Positions 8,681-16,571 of a DNA stretch of 64,000 bases are shown here, one piece after another. Both the position numbers and the translations under genes were made by a program. The notes beneath the pieces are model-generated. The model searched no databases and was not told the origin of the DNA. It was given only the letters and a program-made list of their open reading frames with translations. Origin of the DNA: Massilia sp. YIM B02443 (GTDB lineage Bacteria; Pseudomonadota; Gammaproteobacteria; Burkholderiales; Burkholderiaceae_D); contig NZ_JASNRA010000011.1 in NCBI RefSeq assembly GCF_030411955.1, positions 62,001 through 126,000 on the forward strand. The letters run 5' to 3'. Position 1 is the first letter of the stretch. The number at the start of each line of letters is the position of its first letter.

Positions 8681-10093
8681 ATGGGCGCATACGAGGAGAC
8701 CAAGCTACCCGCCGACGCACCGGCCAGCGCAAAAGCGCTGGCCTGGGTCGATGACCGCTTTCCGCTGTCGAAGCTGTGGAATGACCAATGGGGCAAGTAC
8801 TACGCGCCGAAGAACTTCAACGTCTGGTACCTGTTCGGCTCGCTATCGATGCTGGTGCTGGTGCTGCAGATCGTCACCGGCATTTTTCTCACCATGCACT
8901 ACAAGCCGGACGCGGCGCTCGCCTTCGGCTCGGTCGAATACATCATGCGCGAAGTGCCGTGGGGCTGGCTGGTGCGCTACATGCACTCGACCGGCGCTTC
9001 GGCCTTCTTCATCGTGGTCTACCTGCACATGGCGCGCTCGCTGATGTACGGCTCGTACCGCAAGCCGCGCGAGCTGATCTGGCTGTTCGGCTTCGCCATC
9101 TTCCTGTGCCTGATGGCCGAAGCCTTCTTCGGCTACCTGCTGCCGTGGGGCCAGATGTCGTACTGGGGCGCGCAGGTGATCGTCAACCTGTTCGGCGCGA
9201 TTCCCGTGATCGGCCCGGATCTGTCGGAGTGGATCCGCGGCGACTACGTGGTGTCGGACGCCACCCTGAACCGCTTCTTCGCCTTCCACGTGATTGCCCT
9301 GCCGCTGGTAATCCTGGGCCTGGTGGCGGCGCACCTGATCGCACTGCACGAAGTCGGCTCCAACAATCCGGACGGCATCGAGGTCAAGCAGCACCTGGGC
9401 GAGGACGGCCATCCGCTGGACGCGATTCCGTCGCACCCTTACTACACCACCAAGGACCTGTTCGGCGTCTCGGTGTTCCTGCTCTTGTTCTCGGCGGTGG
9501 TGTTCTTCGCGCCCGAGATGGGCGGCTACTTCCTCGAGTACAACAACTTCCTGCCGGCCGATTCGATGAAGACGCCGCCGCACATCGCCCCGACCTGGTA
9601 CTTCACGCCGTTCTACTCGGTGCTGCGCGCCACCACGGCCGACTTCATGTACGTGGTGATGGCCGCGGTCGCGGCCATGGTGGTCTTTATCTGGCTCAAG
9701 TCGAAGCTGGCCTACCGCACCAAGGTGGCGATCGCCGTGATCGGCATCCTGCTGATCGTCGGCATGCTGCCGCAGGTGCTGGACGCCAAGTTCTGGGGCG
9801 TGGTGCTGTTCGGCTCGTCGGTCGTGATCCTGGCCTTCCTGCCATGGCTCGACCATTCGCCGGCGCGCTCGCTGCGCTACCGCCCTTCCTGGCACAGCTA
9901 CCTGTACATCGTGTTCGCGCTGGTGTTCGTGACGCTCGGCTACCTCGGCACCCAGCTGCCGACGCCGGCCTTCACCATCATCTCGCAGGCCTGCACGCTG
10001 GCCTATTTCGCGTTCTTCCTCCTGATGCCATGGTGGAGCACGATGGGCACGTTCAAGCCGCTGCCGACGCGCCTGACCTTCACGCCGCACTGA
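8681..10093 (+). CDS. petB: Cytochrome b of the bc1 complex
   Basis: This 470-residue integral membrane subunit binds two b hemes and forms the quinol oxidation and reduction sites. Heme-ligand histidines are visible as His102 (RYMHSTGA) and His116 (YLHMARS), and His203 (FAFHVIA) and His218 (VAAHLIA). The C-terminal half is fused, as in mitochondria-type cytochrome b. The Qo-site signature usually written PEWY reads PTWY at 304-307. It is followed by petC after 20 bp. Confidence 0.97.
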   Translation: MGAYEETKLPADAPASAKALAWVDDRFPLSKLWNDQWGKYYAPKNFNVWYLFGSLSMLVLVLQIVTGIFLTMHYKPDAALAFGSVEYIMREVPWGWLVRYMHSTGASAFFIVVYLHMARSLMYGSYRKPRELIWLFGFAIFLCLMAEAFFGYLLPWGQMSYWGAQVIVNLFGAIPVIGPDLSEWIRGDYVVSDATLNRFFAFHVIALPLVILGLVAAHLIALHEVGSNNPDGIEVKQHLGEDGHPLDAIPSHPYYTTKDLFGVSVFLLLFSAVVFFAPEMGGYFLEYNNFLPADSMKTPPHIAPTWYFTPFYSVLRATTADFMYVVMAAVAAMVVFIWLKSKLAYRTKVAIAVIGILLIVGMLPQVLDAKFWGVVLFGSSVVILAFLPWLDHSPARSLRYRPSWHSYLYIVFALVFVTLGYLGTQLPTPAFTIISQACTLAYFAFFLLMPWWSTMGTFKPLPTRLTFTPH

Positions 10094-10113
10094 ACCCGGA
10101 CCGAGGACAATCC

Positions 10114-10878
10114 ATGAAAGTTTTTGCAAAGAAACTGATCGCGGTCCTGGCGCTGGTGCCGGGACTGGCATTCGCGGCGGAAGGCGGCTACCCGCTGGAC
10201 CGCGCACCGGAGCGCAACGACCTGGCGTCGCTGCAGAACGGCGCCAAAATCTTCGTCAATTACTGCCTCAACTGCCACTCGGCGTCGGCGATGCGCTACA
10301 ACCGGCTGCGCGACCTGGGCCTGAACGACGAGCAGATCAAGAACAATCTGTTGTTTTCTGCCGACAAGGTCGGCGCCATGATGACCACCGCCATGCGGCC
10401 TGACGATGCGCGCGCCTGGTTCGGCGCGGTGCCGCCGGACCTGTCGGTGATCGCGCGCGCCAAGTCGTCGCCGGCGGGCTCGGGCGCGGACTACCTGTAC
10501 ACCTACCTGCGCACCTTCTACAAGGACGATACCCGCCCGACCGGCTGGAACAATATGGTGGTGCCGAACGTGGCCATGCCGCACGCGATGTGGCAGCAAC
10601 AGGGGATACGCGCCGCCAGGTTCACCGATCAACCGGATCCGCACGAGCCGGGCAAGACGGTGCACGCCTTCGCCGGCTTCGAACAGGTGGAGCCGGGAAC
10701 CATGAGCCAGCAAGACTTCGACACCGCCACCGCCGACCTGGTTGCCTACCTGTCGTGGATGGCTGAGCCGGCGCAACATACGCGTAAAAGGCTGGGTGTG
10801 GTGGTGCTGATTTTCCTGTCGATCTTCTCGTTTTTGGCCTGGCGCTTGAACGAATCGTACTGGAAACAAGTGAAGTAA
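10114..10878 (+). CDS. petC: Cytochrome c1
   Basis: This 254-residue subunit has a signal peptide ending near LAFAAE. The covalent heme site is CLNCH (Cys51, Cys54, His55). The probable axial methionine lies in NVAMPHAMW, and a C-terminal membrane anchor is at about 226-244. It accepts electrons from the Rieske protein and reduces soluble cytochrome c. The start at 10114 follows a GAGGACAA ribosome site. It completes the petABC operon. Confidence 0.96.
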   Translation: MKVFAKKLIAVLALVPGLAFAAEGGYPLDRAPERNDLASLQNGAKIFVNYCLNCHSASAMRYNRLRDLGLNDEQIKNNLLFSADKVGAMMTTAMRPDDARAWFGAVPPDLSVIARAKSSPAGSGADYLYTYLRTFYKDDTRPTGWNNMVVPNVAMPHAMWQQQGIRAARFTDQPDPHEPGKTVHAFAGFEQVEPGTMSQQDFDTATADLVAYLSWMAEPAQHTRKRLGVVVLIFLSIFSFLAWRLNESYWKQVK

Positions 10879-10907
10879 TTCGCTTTCATTGCCCGGTTGG
10901 CTATAAT
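10879..10907 (+). promoter_or_regulatory. Candidate sspA promoter
   Basis: TATAAT at 10902-10907 is preceded at 17 bp by a poor -35 (TTCGCT). It lies about 70 nt before sspA, in the gap after petC. Confidence 0.4.
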
Positions 10908-10976
10908 ACGGGCAATCATTTCTCTGGGGTGAGTGCTTGGCGCTGCACCCCTTTGTTTCTTAAGGAACTATAAACC

Positions 10977-11588
10977 ATGATGGTTCTCTACTCCGGCACC
11001 ACGTGCCCGTTCTCCCAACGCTGCCGCCTGGTCCTGTTCGAAAAGGGCATGGACTTCGAGGTGCGCGACGTCGACCTGTTCAACAAGCCGGAAGACATTT
11101 CGACCATGAACCCGTACGGCCAGGTACCGATCCTGGTCGAGCGCGAACTGATCCTGTACGAATCGAACATCATCAACGAGTACATCGACGAGCGCTTCCC
11201 GCACCCGCAGCTGATGCCGGCCGACCCGCTGATGCGCGCCCGTGCCCGCCTGATGCTGTTCAACTTCGAAAAAGAGCTGTTCGTCCACGTGCACACGCTG
11301 GAAAGCGAGCGCAACAAGACCAACGACAAGAACCACGACAAGGCGCGCGCCGAAATCCGCGACCGCCTGACCACTCTGGCACCACTGTTCCTGAAGAACA
11401 AGTACATGCTGGGTGACGAGTTCTCGATGCTGGACGTGGCCATTGCCCCGCTGCTGTGGCGCCTGGACCACTACGGCATCGAACTGTCGAAGACCGCGGC
11501 CCCGCTGATGAAGTACGCCGAGCGCATCTTCTCGCGTCCGGCCTACATCGAGGCGCTGACCCCGTCCGAGAAAGTGATGCGTCGCTGA
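10977..11588 (+). CDS. sspA: Stringent starvation protein A
   Basis: This 203-residue protein has a glutathione S-transferase fold and binds RNA polymerase in gammaproteobacteria to alter transcription under starvation. The N-terminal thioredoxin-like half starts MMVLYSGTTCPFSQRCRLVL and includes the NPYGQVPILV cis-proline loop. The all-helical C-terminal half includes FSMLDVAIAPLLWRL. The petABC-sspA-sspB order is typical of betaproteobacteria and supports SspA over a generic GST. A strong hairpin follows. Confidence 0.92.
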   Translation: MMVLYSGTTCPFSQRCRLVLFEKGMDFEVRDVDLFNKPEDISTMNPYGQVPILVERELILYESNIINEYIDERFPHPQLMPADPLMRARARLMLFNFEKELFVHVHTLESERNKTNDKNHDKARAEIRDRLTTLAPLFLKNKYMLGDEFSMLDVAIAPLLWRLDHYGIELSKTAAPLMKYAERIFSRPAYIEALTPSEKVMRR

Positions 11589-11617
11589 TCCGACGCCATT
11601 GATCGGACGTCAGTATC

Positions 11618-11649
11618 GCGTGAAGCGGAACCTGCGTTCCGCTTCACGC
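11618..11649 (+). terminator. Strong hairpin after sspA
   Basis: A perfect 14-bp stem (11618-11631 with 11636-11649) with a CTGC tetraloop starts 30 bp after the sspA stop. A T tract is missing, so it may instead stabilise the message or act with Rho. Confidence 0.5.
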
Positions 11650-11734
11650 TGCGCACCTTACACGCCAGACATACCGCGCCTCCTGGGCGAATCCGGTAGA
11701 CTGGCGTGACCGCTGTAATCAAGACAACAACACC

Positions 11735-12226
11735 ATGGCAGAGATCTCCACCAAACCCTACCTGCTGCGCGCCATCTACGAATGGTGCAGCGACAGCGGC
11801 TACACGCCCTATATCGCCGTTAAGGTCGATGGGGCAACGACAGTGCCGATGGAATACGTCAGGAAGGGCGAGATCATCCTCAACATCAGCTTCGGCGCCA
11901 CCTCGCGCCTGAAGATGGACAACGAGGCGATCCACTTCCATGCGCGCTTCAATGGCGTGTCGCGCGAGATCTATATCCCGGTCCAGAACGTGCTGGCGAT
12001 TTATGCCAACGAAAATGGCCAGGGGATGGCGTTCGAGGTGAACACGACGGCGGCCGAGATGCCGGCGCCGGAAGCCGAGAGCGCGCCTGCAGCGCCGTCG
12101 CTGTCGGCCGTGCCGTCGAAAGGTGTCGATTCGCCGGTGGTCAGCGAGACCGCATCGACGCCGTCGGATGGCGACGACGAACCGCCAAAGAAAGGCGGAC
12201 GTCCGACGTTGACCCGCATCAAATAG
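11735..12226 (+). CDS. sspB: ClpXP adaptor, stringent starvation protein B
   Basis: This 163-residue protein has an N-terminal folded domain (about 1-110) with family segments PYLLRAIYEWC, YIAVKVDG, GEIILNISFGATSRL and IYIPVQNVLAIYANENGQGM. A flexible Ala/Pro/Ser-rich linker follows. The C-terminal peptide GGRPTLTRIK is the expected ClpX-docking tail. It tethers ssrA-tagged proteins and other substrates to ClpXP. The tRNA-Thr promoter overlaps its 3' end. Confidence 0.95.
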   Translation: MAEISTKPYLLRAIYEWCSDSGYTPYIAVKVDGATTVPMEYVRKGEIILNISFGATSRLKMDNEAIHFHARFNGVSREIYIPVQNVLAIYANENGQGMAFEVNTTAAEMPAPEAESAPAAPSLSAVPSKGVDSPVVSETASTPSDGDDEPPKKGGRPTLTRIK

Positions 12227-12234
12227 CGTATAAT
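12209..12234 (+). promoter_or_regulatory. tRNA-Thr promoter
   Basis: TTGACC (12209-12214) and TATAAT (12229-12234) lie inside and just after the 3' end of sspB, about 20 nt before the tRNA. The 14-bp spacing is short; the -10 match and position are good. Confidence 0.5.
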
Positions 12235-12254
12235 TGTTGTTCTAACGATCACGT

Positions 12255-12330
12255 GCCGACTTAGCTCATCAGGTAGAGCAGTTGATTTGTAATCATCAGG
12301 TGGCGGGTTCGAGTCCTGCAGTCGGCACCA
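12255..12330 (+). tRNA. tRNA-Thr (anticodon UGU)
   Basis: The 76-nt gene folds as a normal cloverleaf. The acceptor GCCGACT pairs with AGTCGGC and is followed by an encoded CCA end. The D arm is GCTC/GAGC. The anticodon loop TTTGTAA gives anticodon TGT. The T arm is GCGGG/CCTGC around TTCGAGT. The anticodon stem has one apparent mismatch. Confidence 0.95.
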
Positions 12331-12345
12331 CAGAATCAAGCACTT

Positions 12346-12378
12346 AGCCCAGCCAATATGGTTGGGCTTTTTGTTTTT
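12346..12378 (+). terminator. Rho-independent terminator after tRNA-Thr
   Basis: The stem AGCCCAGCC/GGTTGGGCT (one G-T pair) with a 5-nt loop is followed by a T-rich tract, 16 bp after the tRNA. Confidence 0.85.
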
Positions 12379-12461
12379 CAGGCCACGCGCAATCGGTACG
12401 TCCGTAGCGGCATGTTTTTATTGCGGCCCGCTTTATCGACGACAGGCGTGTGACTCACTGA

Positions 12462-12746
12462 CTACCGACGCTTCGGGACTGCACTGACAACCATTCCCAT
12501 CGGCCGCAACAGTTTTTCGGTCGTTGCGAGTGTCGGACTTGATTGTTCGCGTTCGATATCCTGCAGCGTGCGCGCCGATACGCCGCATAGTTTCGCGTAT
12601 TCCGCAATCGTGAGTCGTAACGCACCCCGGATTTTCCTGATAACAGTTGGAATCGGCATCGCGGGATCGGCTGCGAGTTCGTCAGCCAGTGCCCTGCGCG
12701 CTTCGATCGCCTCGGCAGGTGACAAGGGTTTGAAACGCTTGTCCAT
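12462..12746 (-). CDS. XRE/HipB-like helix-turn-helix regulator
   Basis: This 94-residue protein has a helix-turn-helix domain at about 43-90 (LTIAEYAKLCGVSARTLQDIEREQSSPTL), like HipB antitoxins. Its ATG follows the remnant hipA stop directly (TAA then ATG). In this reversed hipA-hipB order it would have been the second gene of a toxin-antitoxin pair. Because the kinase gene upstream is broken, it may be an orphan antitoxin. Whether it is still expressed is unclear. Confidence 0.7.
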   Translation of the reverse strand: MDKRFKPLSPAEAIEARRALADELAADPAMPIPTVIRKIRGALRLTIAEYAKLCGVSARTLQDIEREQSSPTLATTEKLLRPMGMVVSAVPKRR

Positions 12747-13224
12747 TTACAGTCTCTCCAGTTGGGAACGGACATTTTCGACTGTCTTGGCCAATGGAGT
12801 CAGGAACTCTTCCTAACCGGCGTGCATCGTCCAATACCGTCGCCACTGGCATTGCCATCGTTCTTATCTCGCTGCGCACCCTGGCTTCATCGATCTGCGC
12901 TGCTGCGCATGCCTGTACGACGACACTGGCCCAATCTGGTGCGCCGCCATCATCGGCTTGCCACCGAATACGCCTGGCGATGCCATCCGGATGCAGCCAC
13001 ATCGGCGCGAAATCGAACAAAGGCGTCAGCGCTATCCTGCCGTCAGGCCGGCGTTGAATCGCCGTATTGCGCCCGTGATTATCCTTATTTCCCAAGACAA
13101 TATGCGCGATATCCCTTTTGGCGTATTCAATGACCTCACGCACGGGATCGGTGGCGACCTTGCCTAAACGCCGGCATACATCGTTATGGCTCGTGACTGT
13201 TAATGGTTGTCGATGGATATCTGC
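12747..13224 (-). pseudogene. Remnant of a HipA-like kinase gene
   Basis: The translated frame reads ...VTSHNDVCRRLGKVATDP, then IAHIVLGNKDNHGRNTAI and LTPLFDFAPM. This matches the C-terminal catalytic region of HipA-type serine/threonine kinases (the N-x-D-x-H-x-x-N loop and a following D-F-A segment). The N-terminal half of the usual roughly 400 residues is absent: no family sequence is seen upstream of about 13224. Near 12815 one extra base shifts the frame. After the shift the sequence reads EEFLTPLAKTVENVRSQLERL and stops immediately before the HipB-like ATG, which is the natural C terminus. It is therefore truncated and frameshifted. The extra base could be a sequencing error, but the missing 5' half could not. 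The upstream boundary is approximate. Confidence 0.7.
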
Positions 13225-13423
13225 AGAGTACGTGTGGTAGCGTCCATATACACAGAAGAGTATCAGGAATAGCCCAGAACCCGCATTCGAAAATGATAGA
13301 AAAGTGTGTAAGTAAAGAGTATATACATCAAGCTGCTGACGTGCTTAGCTCTGCAATTTTGTTCTCCGATCAATTCACAATCAGTGTCCGATCCGTGTCA
13401 AAATTACACACTGCAAGATTTGT

Positions 13424-13452
13424 TTGACCCTGATTTAACCCGATGCTATAGT
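13424..13452 (+). promoter_or_regulatory. Sigma-70 promoter of the sugar ABC operon
   Basis: TTGACC (13424-13429), a 17-bp spacer and TATAGT (13447-13452) lie 13 nt upstream of the LacI-type operator. The surrounding stretch 13225-13516 is AT-richer than the genes and holds no reading frame I can support. Confidence 0.75.
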
Positions 13453-13465
13453 CGGACCAAGCCGA

Positions 13466-13479
13466 TGGTAACGTTTCCA
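13466..13479. promoter_or_regulatory. LacI-type operator 1 (ABC operon)
   Basis: TGGTAACGTTTCCA is a near-palindrome of the LacI/CcpA class with the central CG typical of the family. It sits just past the predicted transcription start and 37 bp before the binding-protein gene. It matches three other sites in the window. Confidence 0.8.
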
Positions 13480-13516
13480 AACGTACTAAAAAAATAACGG
13501 CTGACACGGAGACACA

Positions 13517-14776
13517 ATGGTCACACCTCGCACGATGGCTGCAGCCTGCGCACGGCTGTGCGCCGCCGCTTCTGTGCTATCCCTGACGTTGCCTGCCGCA
13601 ACGGCCCACGCTTCGGCCAGGGCCGAGGTCATCCATTGGTGGACCTCGGGCGGGGAATCAAGCGCGGTCAAGCAGGTCGCGCAAGCCTTCCGCAATGCAG
13701 GCGGCGTCTGGATCGACAGCGCCATCGCCGGCGGCGACCAGTCGCGCGCGGTGACCATCAACCGCATCATCGGCGGCAATCCGCCCACCGCCGCCCAGTT
13801 CAACACCTCCAAGCAATTCACCGACGTCATCGAGCAGGACATGCTGAACAACGTCGACCTGGTGGCCAAGGCCCAGGACTGGGACCGCATCCTGCCCGAG
13901 CCGCTGATCGACGTGATCAAGCACGACGGCCACTATTACGCGGTGCCGCTCAACATCCACATGCAGACCTGGATCTGGTACTCGAAGGCCGCCTTCGCCA
14001 AGGCCGGCATCGAGCGCGAGCCGGCCAGCATGCCGGAACTGTTCGCGGCATTGGACAAACTGAAAGCCGCCGGCCTGGTCCCGCTGGCCCACGGTGGCCA
14101 GTCATGGCAGGAGACGGTGCTGTTTTCAAGCCTGCTGGCCAATATCGGCGGGCGCGAACTGTACCTGAAAGTGATCCGCGACCGCGACCAGGCCGCCATC
14201 AAGTCGCCGGCCTTTCGCGACGTGCTGCTGGCCTTCAAGCGGATGAAGTCGTACGTGGACGCCGGCTCGCCGGGCCGCAACTGGAACGACGCCACCGCGA
14301 TGCTCATCAGCGGCAAGGCGGGCTTCCAGATCATGGGCGACTGGGCCAAGGGCGAATTCACCAACGCCGGCCAGCTGCCCGGCCAGCACTACGGCTGCAT
14401 CGCCGGCCTGAAGCCCGACACGCCTTACCTGATGCAGGGCGATGTCTTCGTGTTCCCGCGCACGGACAACCCCAACACCGTCAAGGCCCAGCAACTGCTG
14501 GCGAACGTGGTCTCGCAGCCCGAACTGCAGGTCACCTTCAGCAAACTAAAGGGCTCGATCCCGGTGCACACCGATGTCGATGCAACGCAGCTGGACATGT
14601 GCGCGCAGAAGGGCATCGAGATCGTCAAGGACCGTTCGCGCCAGCTCGGCGTGACCGAGGTCTATCTGACACCCGACCAGAACGGCGCGCTGCAGGACAT
14701 CCTGACCGCCTACTGGAACATGGACACCAAGGTCGACAAGGTCCAGCGCAGCATCGCCAACGCCCTCAAATACTGA
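13517..14776 (+). CDS. gtsA: Sugar (glucose-type) ABC transporter substrate-binding protein
   Basis: This 419-residue periplasmic protein has a signal peptide ending near ATAHASA. Its extracellular solute-binding domain begins EVIHWWTSGGESSAVKQVAQAF, the pattern of the GtsA/glucose-mannose binding family. The NWNDATAMLISGKAGFQIMGDWAKGEF segment is also typical. It would capture glucose or a related hexose and pass it to the downstream permeases. It is the first gene of gtsABC plus ATPase, behind a LacI-type operator. Substrate is inferred from family resemblance and the adjacent glucosidase and glucokinase genes. Confidence 0.85.
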   Translation: MVTPRTMAAACARLCAAASVLSLTLPAATAHASARAEVIHWWTSGGESSAVKQVAQAFRNAGGVWIDSAIAGGDQSRAVTINRIIGGNPPTAAQFNTSKQFTDVIEQDMLNNVDLVAKAQDWDRILPEPLIDVIKHDGHYYAVPLNIHMQTWIWYSKAAFAKAGIEREPASMPELFAALDKLKAAGLVPLAHGGQSWQETVLFSSLLANIGGRELYLKVIRDRDQAAIKSPAFRDVLLAFKRMKSYVDAGSPGRNWNDATAMLISGKAGFQIMGDWAKGEFTNAGQLPGQHYGCIAGLKPDTPYLMQGDVFVFPRTDNPNTVKAQQLLANVVSQPELQVTFSKLKGSIPVHTDVDATQLDMCAQKGIEIVKDRSRQLGVTEVYLTPDQNGALQDILTAYWNMDTKVDKVQRSIANALKY

Positions 14777-14780
14777 CGCC

Positions 14781-15671
14781 ATGCTCGCACGCCGCCTCGC
14801 CAAGCTCAGCCCCCACGTCGCCTTGCTGCCCATGGCGCTGACGGTGCTGCTCGCGTACATCGGCGGCGCGCTGTGGACGCTGCGCACCTCGTTCACCGCG
14901 GCGCGCACCTTCCCGTCCGAGAAATTCATCGGCGCAGCCCAGTACGTGCGCCTGTTCGACAACGAGCGCTGGCTGCTGTCGCTGCACAACCTGGCCGTCT
15001 ACGGCGCGCTGTTCATCATCGCCTGCATGATGCTCGGCTTCTTGCTGGCCGTGTTCATCGACCAGAACGTCAAGGGCGAAGGCGTGCTGCGCACCGTGTT
15101 CCTGTACCCGTACGCGATGTCCTTCATCGCCACCGGCCTGGTATGGCAATGGCTGCTGGCGCCGGGCAGCGGCATCGAAGGCGCGGTACGCCAGATGGGT
15201 TTCACGGGCTTCTCGTTCGACTGGATCGTGCACCAGGACCTGGTGATCTACACGGTCGTCATCGCCACCGTGTGGCAGGCCTCCGGTCTGGTGATGGCGC
15301 TGATGCTGGCCGGCCTGCGCGGCATCGATCCCGAGATCTACAAGGCAGCGCGCCTGGACGGCATCCCGGCCTGGCGCACCTATCTGCAGATCGTGCTGCC
15401 GATGCTCGGACCGACCGTCGCCACCGTGTTCCTGCTCTTGACCACCGCCGTGGTGAAGCTGTTCGACGCCGTGGTGGCGATGACCCAGGGCGGCCCCGGC
15501 ATCGCCAGCGAAGTGCCGGCCAAGTTCATCATGGACCACCTGTTCCTGCGCTCGAACATCGGCCTGGCGTCGGCCGGTGCAGTGACGCTGCTGGTGCCGG
15601 TGCTGGCCTTGCTGGCCCCCTATGCCTATGCGCGCAGCCGCCGCGCGCGCGCGGGAGGAGCACACGCATGA
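14781..15671 (+). CDS. gtsB: Sugar ABC transporter permease (MalF/GtsB type)
   Basis: This 296-residue inner-membrane protein has about six membrane segments. The cytoplasmic EAA loop reads EIYKAARLDGIPAWRTYLQIVLPML near residues 190-214 and contacts the ATPase. It starts 4 bp after the binding-protein gene and overlaps the next permease by ATGA, so the genes are coupled. Confidence 0.9.
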   Translation: MLARRLAKLSPHVALLPMALTVLLAYIGGALWTLRTSFTAARTFPSEKFIGAAQYVRLFDNERWLLSLHNLAVYGALFIIACMMLGFLLAVFIDQNVKGEGVLRTVFLYPYAMSFIATGLVWQWLLAPGSGIEGAVRQMGFTGFSFDWIVHQDLVIYTVVIATVWQASGLVMALMLAGLRGIDPEIYKAARLDGIPAWRTYLQIVLPMLGPTVATVFLLLTTAVVKLFDAVVAMTQGGPGIASEVPAKFIMDHLFLRSNIGLASAGAVTLLVPVLALLAPYAYARSRRARAGGAHA

Positions 15672-16564
15672 GCCACCATTCGCTGCAGGCGATCGCCCCG
15701 CCACTGCCGGTCGGGACAACGACGGCAATGAAGCGCAAGCGCCACTTCACGCCCGCCCGCATCGGCGTCTACGCCTTCCTGTTCAGCGCAGCCCTGTTCT
15801 TTTTGCTGCCGCTGTACGTCATGATCATCACCTCGTTCAAGCCGATGCTCGAGATCCGCAGCGGCAACGTGTTCGCCCTGCCCGCCATGGCCACGCTCGA
15901 CCCGTGGCGCCAGGCCTGGGGCGCGGTCAGCCAGGGCTTCTGGAACTCGGTGGCGATCGCCGTGCCCAGCACCGTCATCCCGATCCTGCTCGGCGCGATC
16001 AACGGCTACGCCTTGTCGTTCTGGCGTCCGCGCGGCGCCAACCTGCTGTTCGGCGTGCTGCTGGCCGGCGCCTTCATTCCGGTACAGGTGATGATCTATC
16101 CGCTGGTGTGGATGATGGCGCGCGCCGGCGTGTTCGGCTCTCTCCCTGCCATCGTGCTGGTGCACGTGGTGTTCGGCATGCCGCTGATGACGCTCCTGTT
16201 CCGCAACTACTACGCCTCGGTGCCGCACGAGCTGTTCCAGGCCGCGCGCATCGACGGCGGCGGCTTCTGGCGCATCTTTTTGCAGGTGATGCTGCCGATG
16301 TCGCTGCCGATCGTGGTGGTGGCGGCGATCATGCAGGTCACCGGCGTCTGGAACGACTACATCCTGGGCCTGGTCTTCGCCGGCCGCGAGAACCTGCCGA
16401 TGACGGTCCAGTTGAACAACGTGATCAACACCACCACCGGCACCCGCCTGTACAACGTCAACATGGCCGCGACCATCCTCACCGCCGCGGTGCCGCTGGC
16501 GATCTACTTCATCTCCGGACGCTGGTTCGTGCGCGGCATCGCCGCCGGCGCCGTGAAAGGTTAA
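15668..16564 (+). CDS. gtsC: Sugar ABC transporter permease (MalG/GtsC type)
   Basis: This 298-residue inner-membrane protein has about six membrane helices. The EAA loop reads ELFQAARIDGGGFWRIFLQVMLPMSLP near residue 195. It ends with the MalG-type short tail. The start at 15668 overlaps the preceding stop. It is the second permease of the hexose importer. Confidence 0.9.
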   Translation: MSHHSLQAIAPPLPVGTTTAMKRKRHFTPARIGVYAFLFSAALFFLLPLYVMIITSFKPMLEIRSGNVFALPAMATLDPWRQAWGAVSQGFWNSVAIAVPSTVIPILLGAINGYALSFWRPRGANLLFGVLLAGAFIPVQVMIYPLVWMMARAGVFGSLPAIVLVHVVFGMPLMTLLFRNYYASVPHELFQAARIDGGGFWRIFLQVMLPMSLPIVVVAAIMQVTGVWNDYILGLVFAGRENLPMTVQLNNVINTTTGTRLYNVNMAATILTAAVPLAIYFISGRWFVRGIAAGAVKG

Positions 16565-16571
16565 CCTCGGA

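Noticed and set aside
8788..10113. A plus-strand frame through petB joined to petC, looking like a 696-residue fusion
   Set aside because: The upstream part is an out-of-frame shadow of petB; cytochrome c1 starts at 10114 with its own signal peptide and ribosome site.
12001..12339. A minus-strand reading frame overlapping tRNA-Thr and the sspB end
   Set aside because: Its start lies in the antisense of the tRNA, a known source of spurious frames, and most of the rest is antisense to sspB.
13201..13516. An attachment site repeat for an island at tRNA-Thr
   Set aside because: I found no second copy of the tRNA 3' end (GTCGGCACCA) by eye in the following 1.3 kb and no integrase gene.
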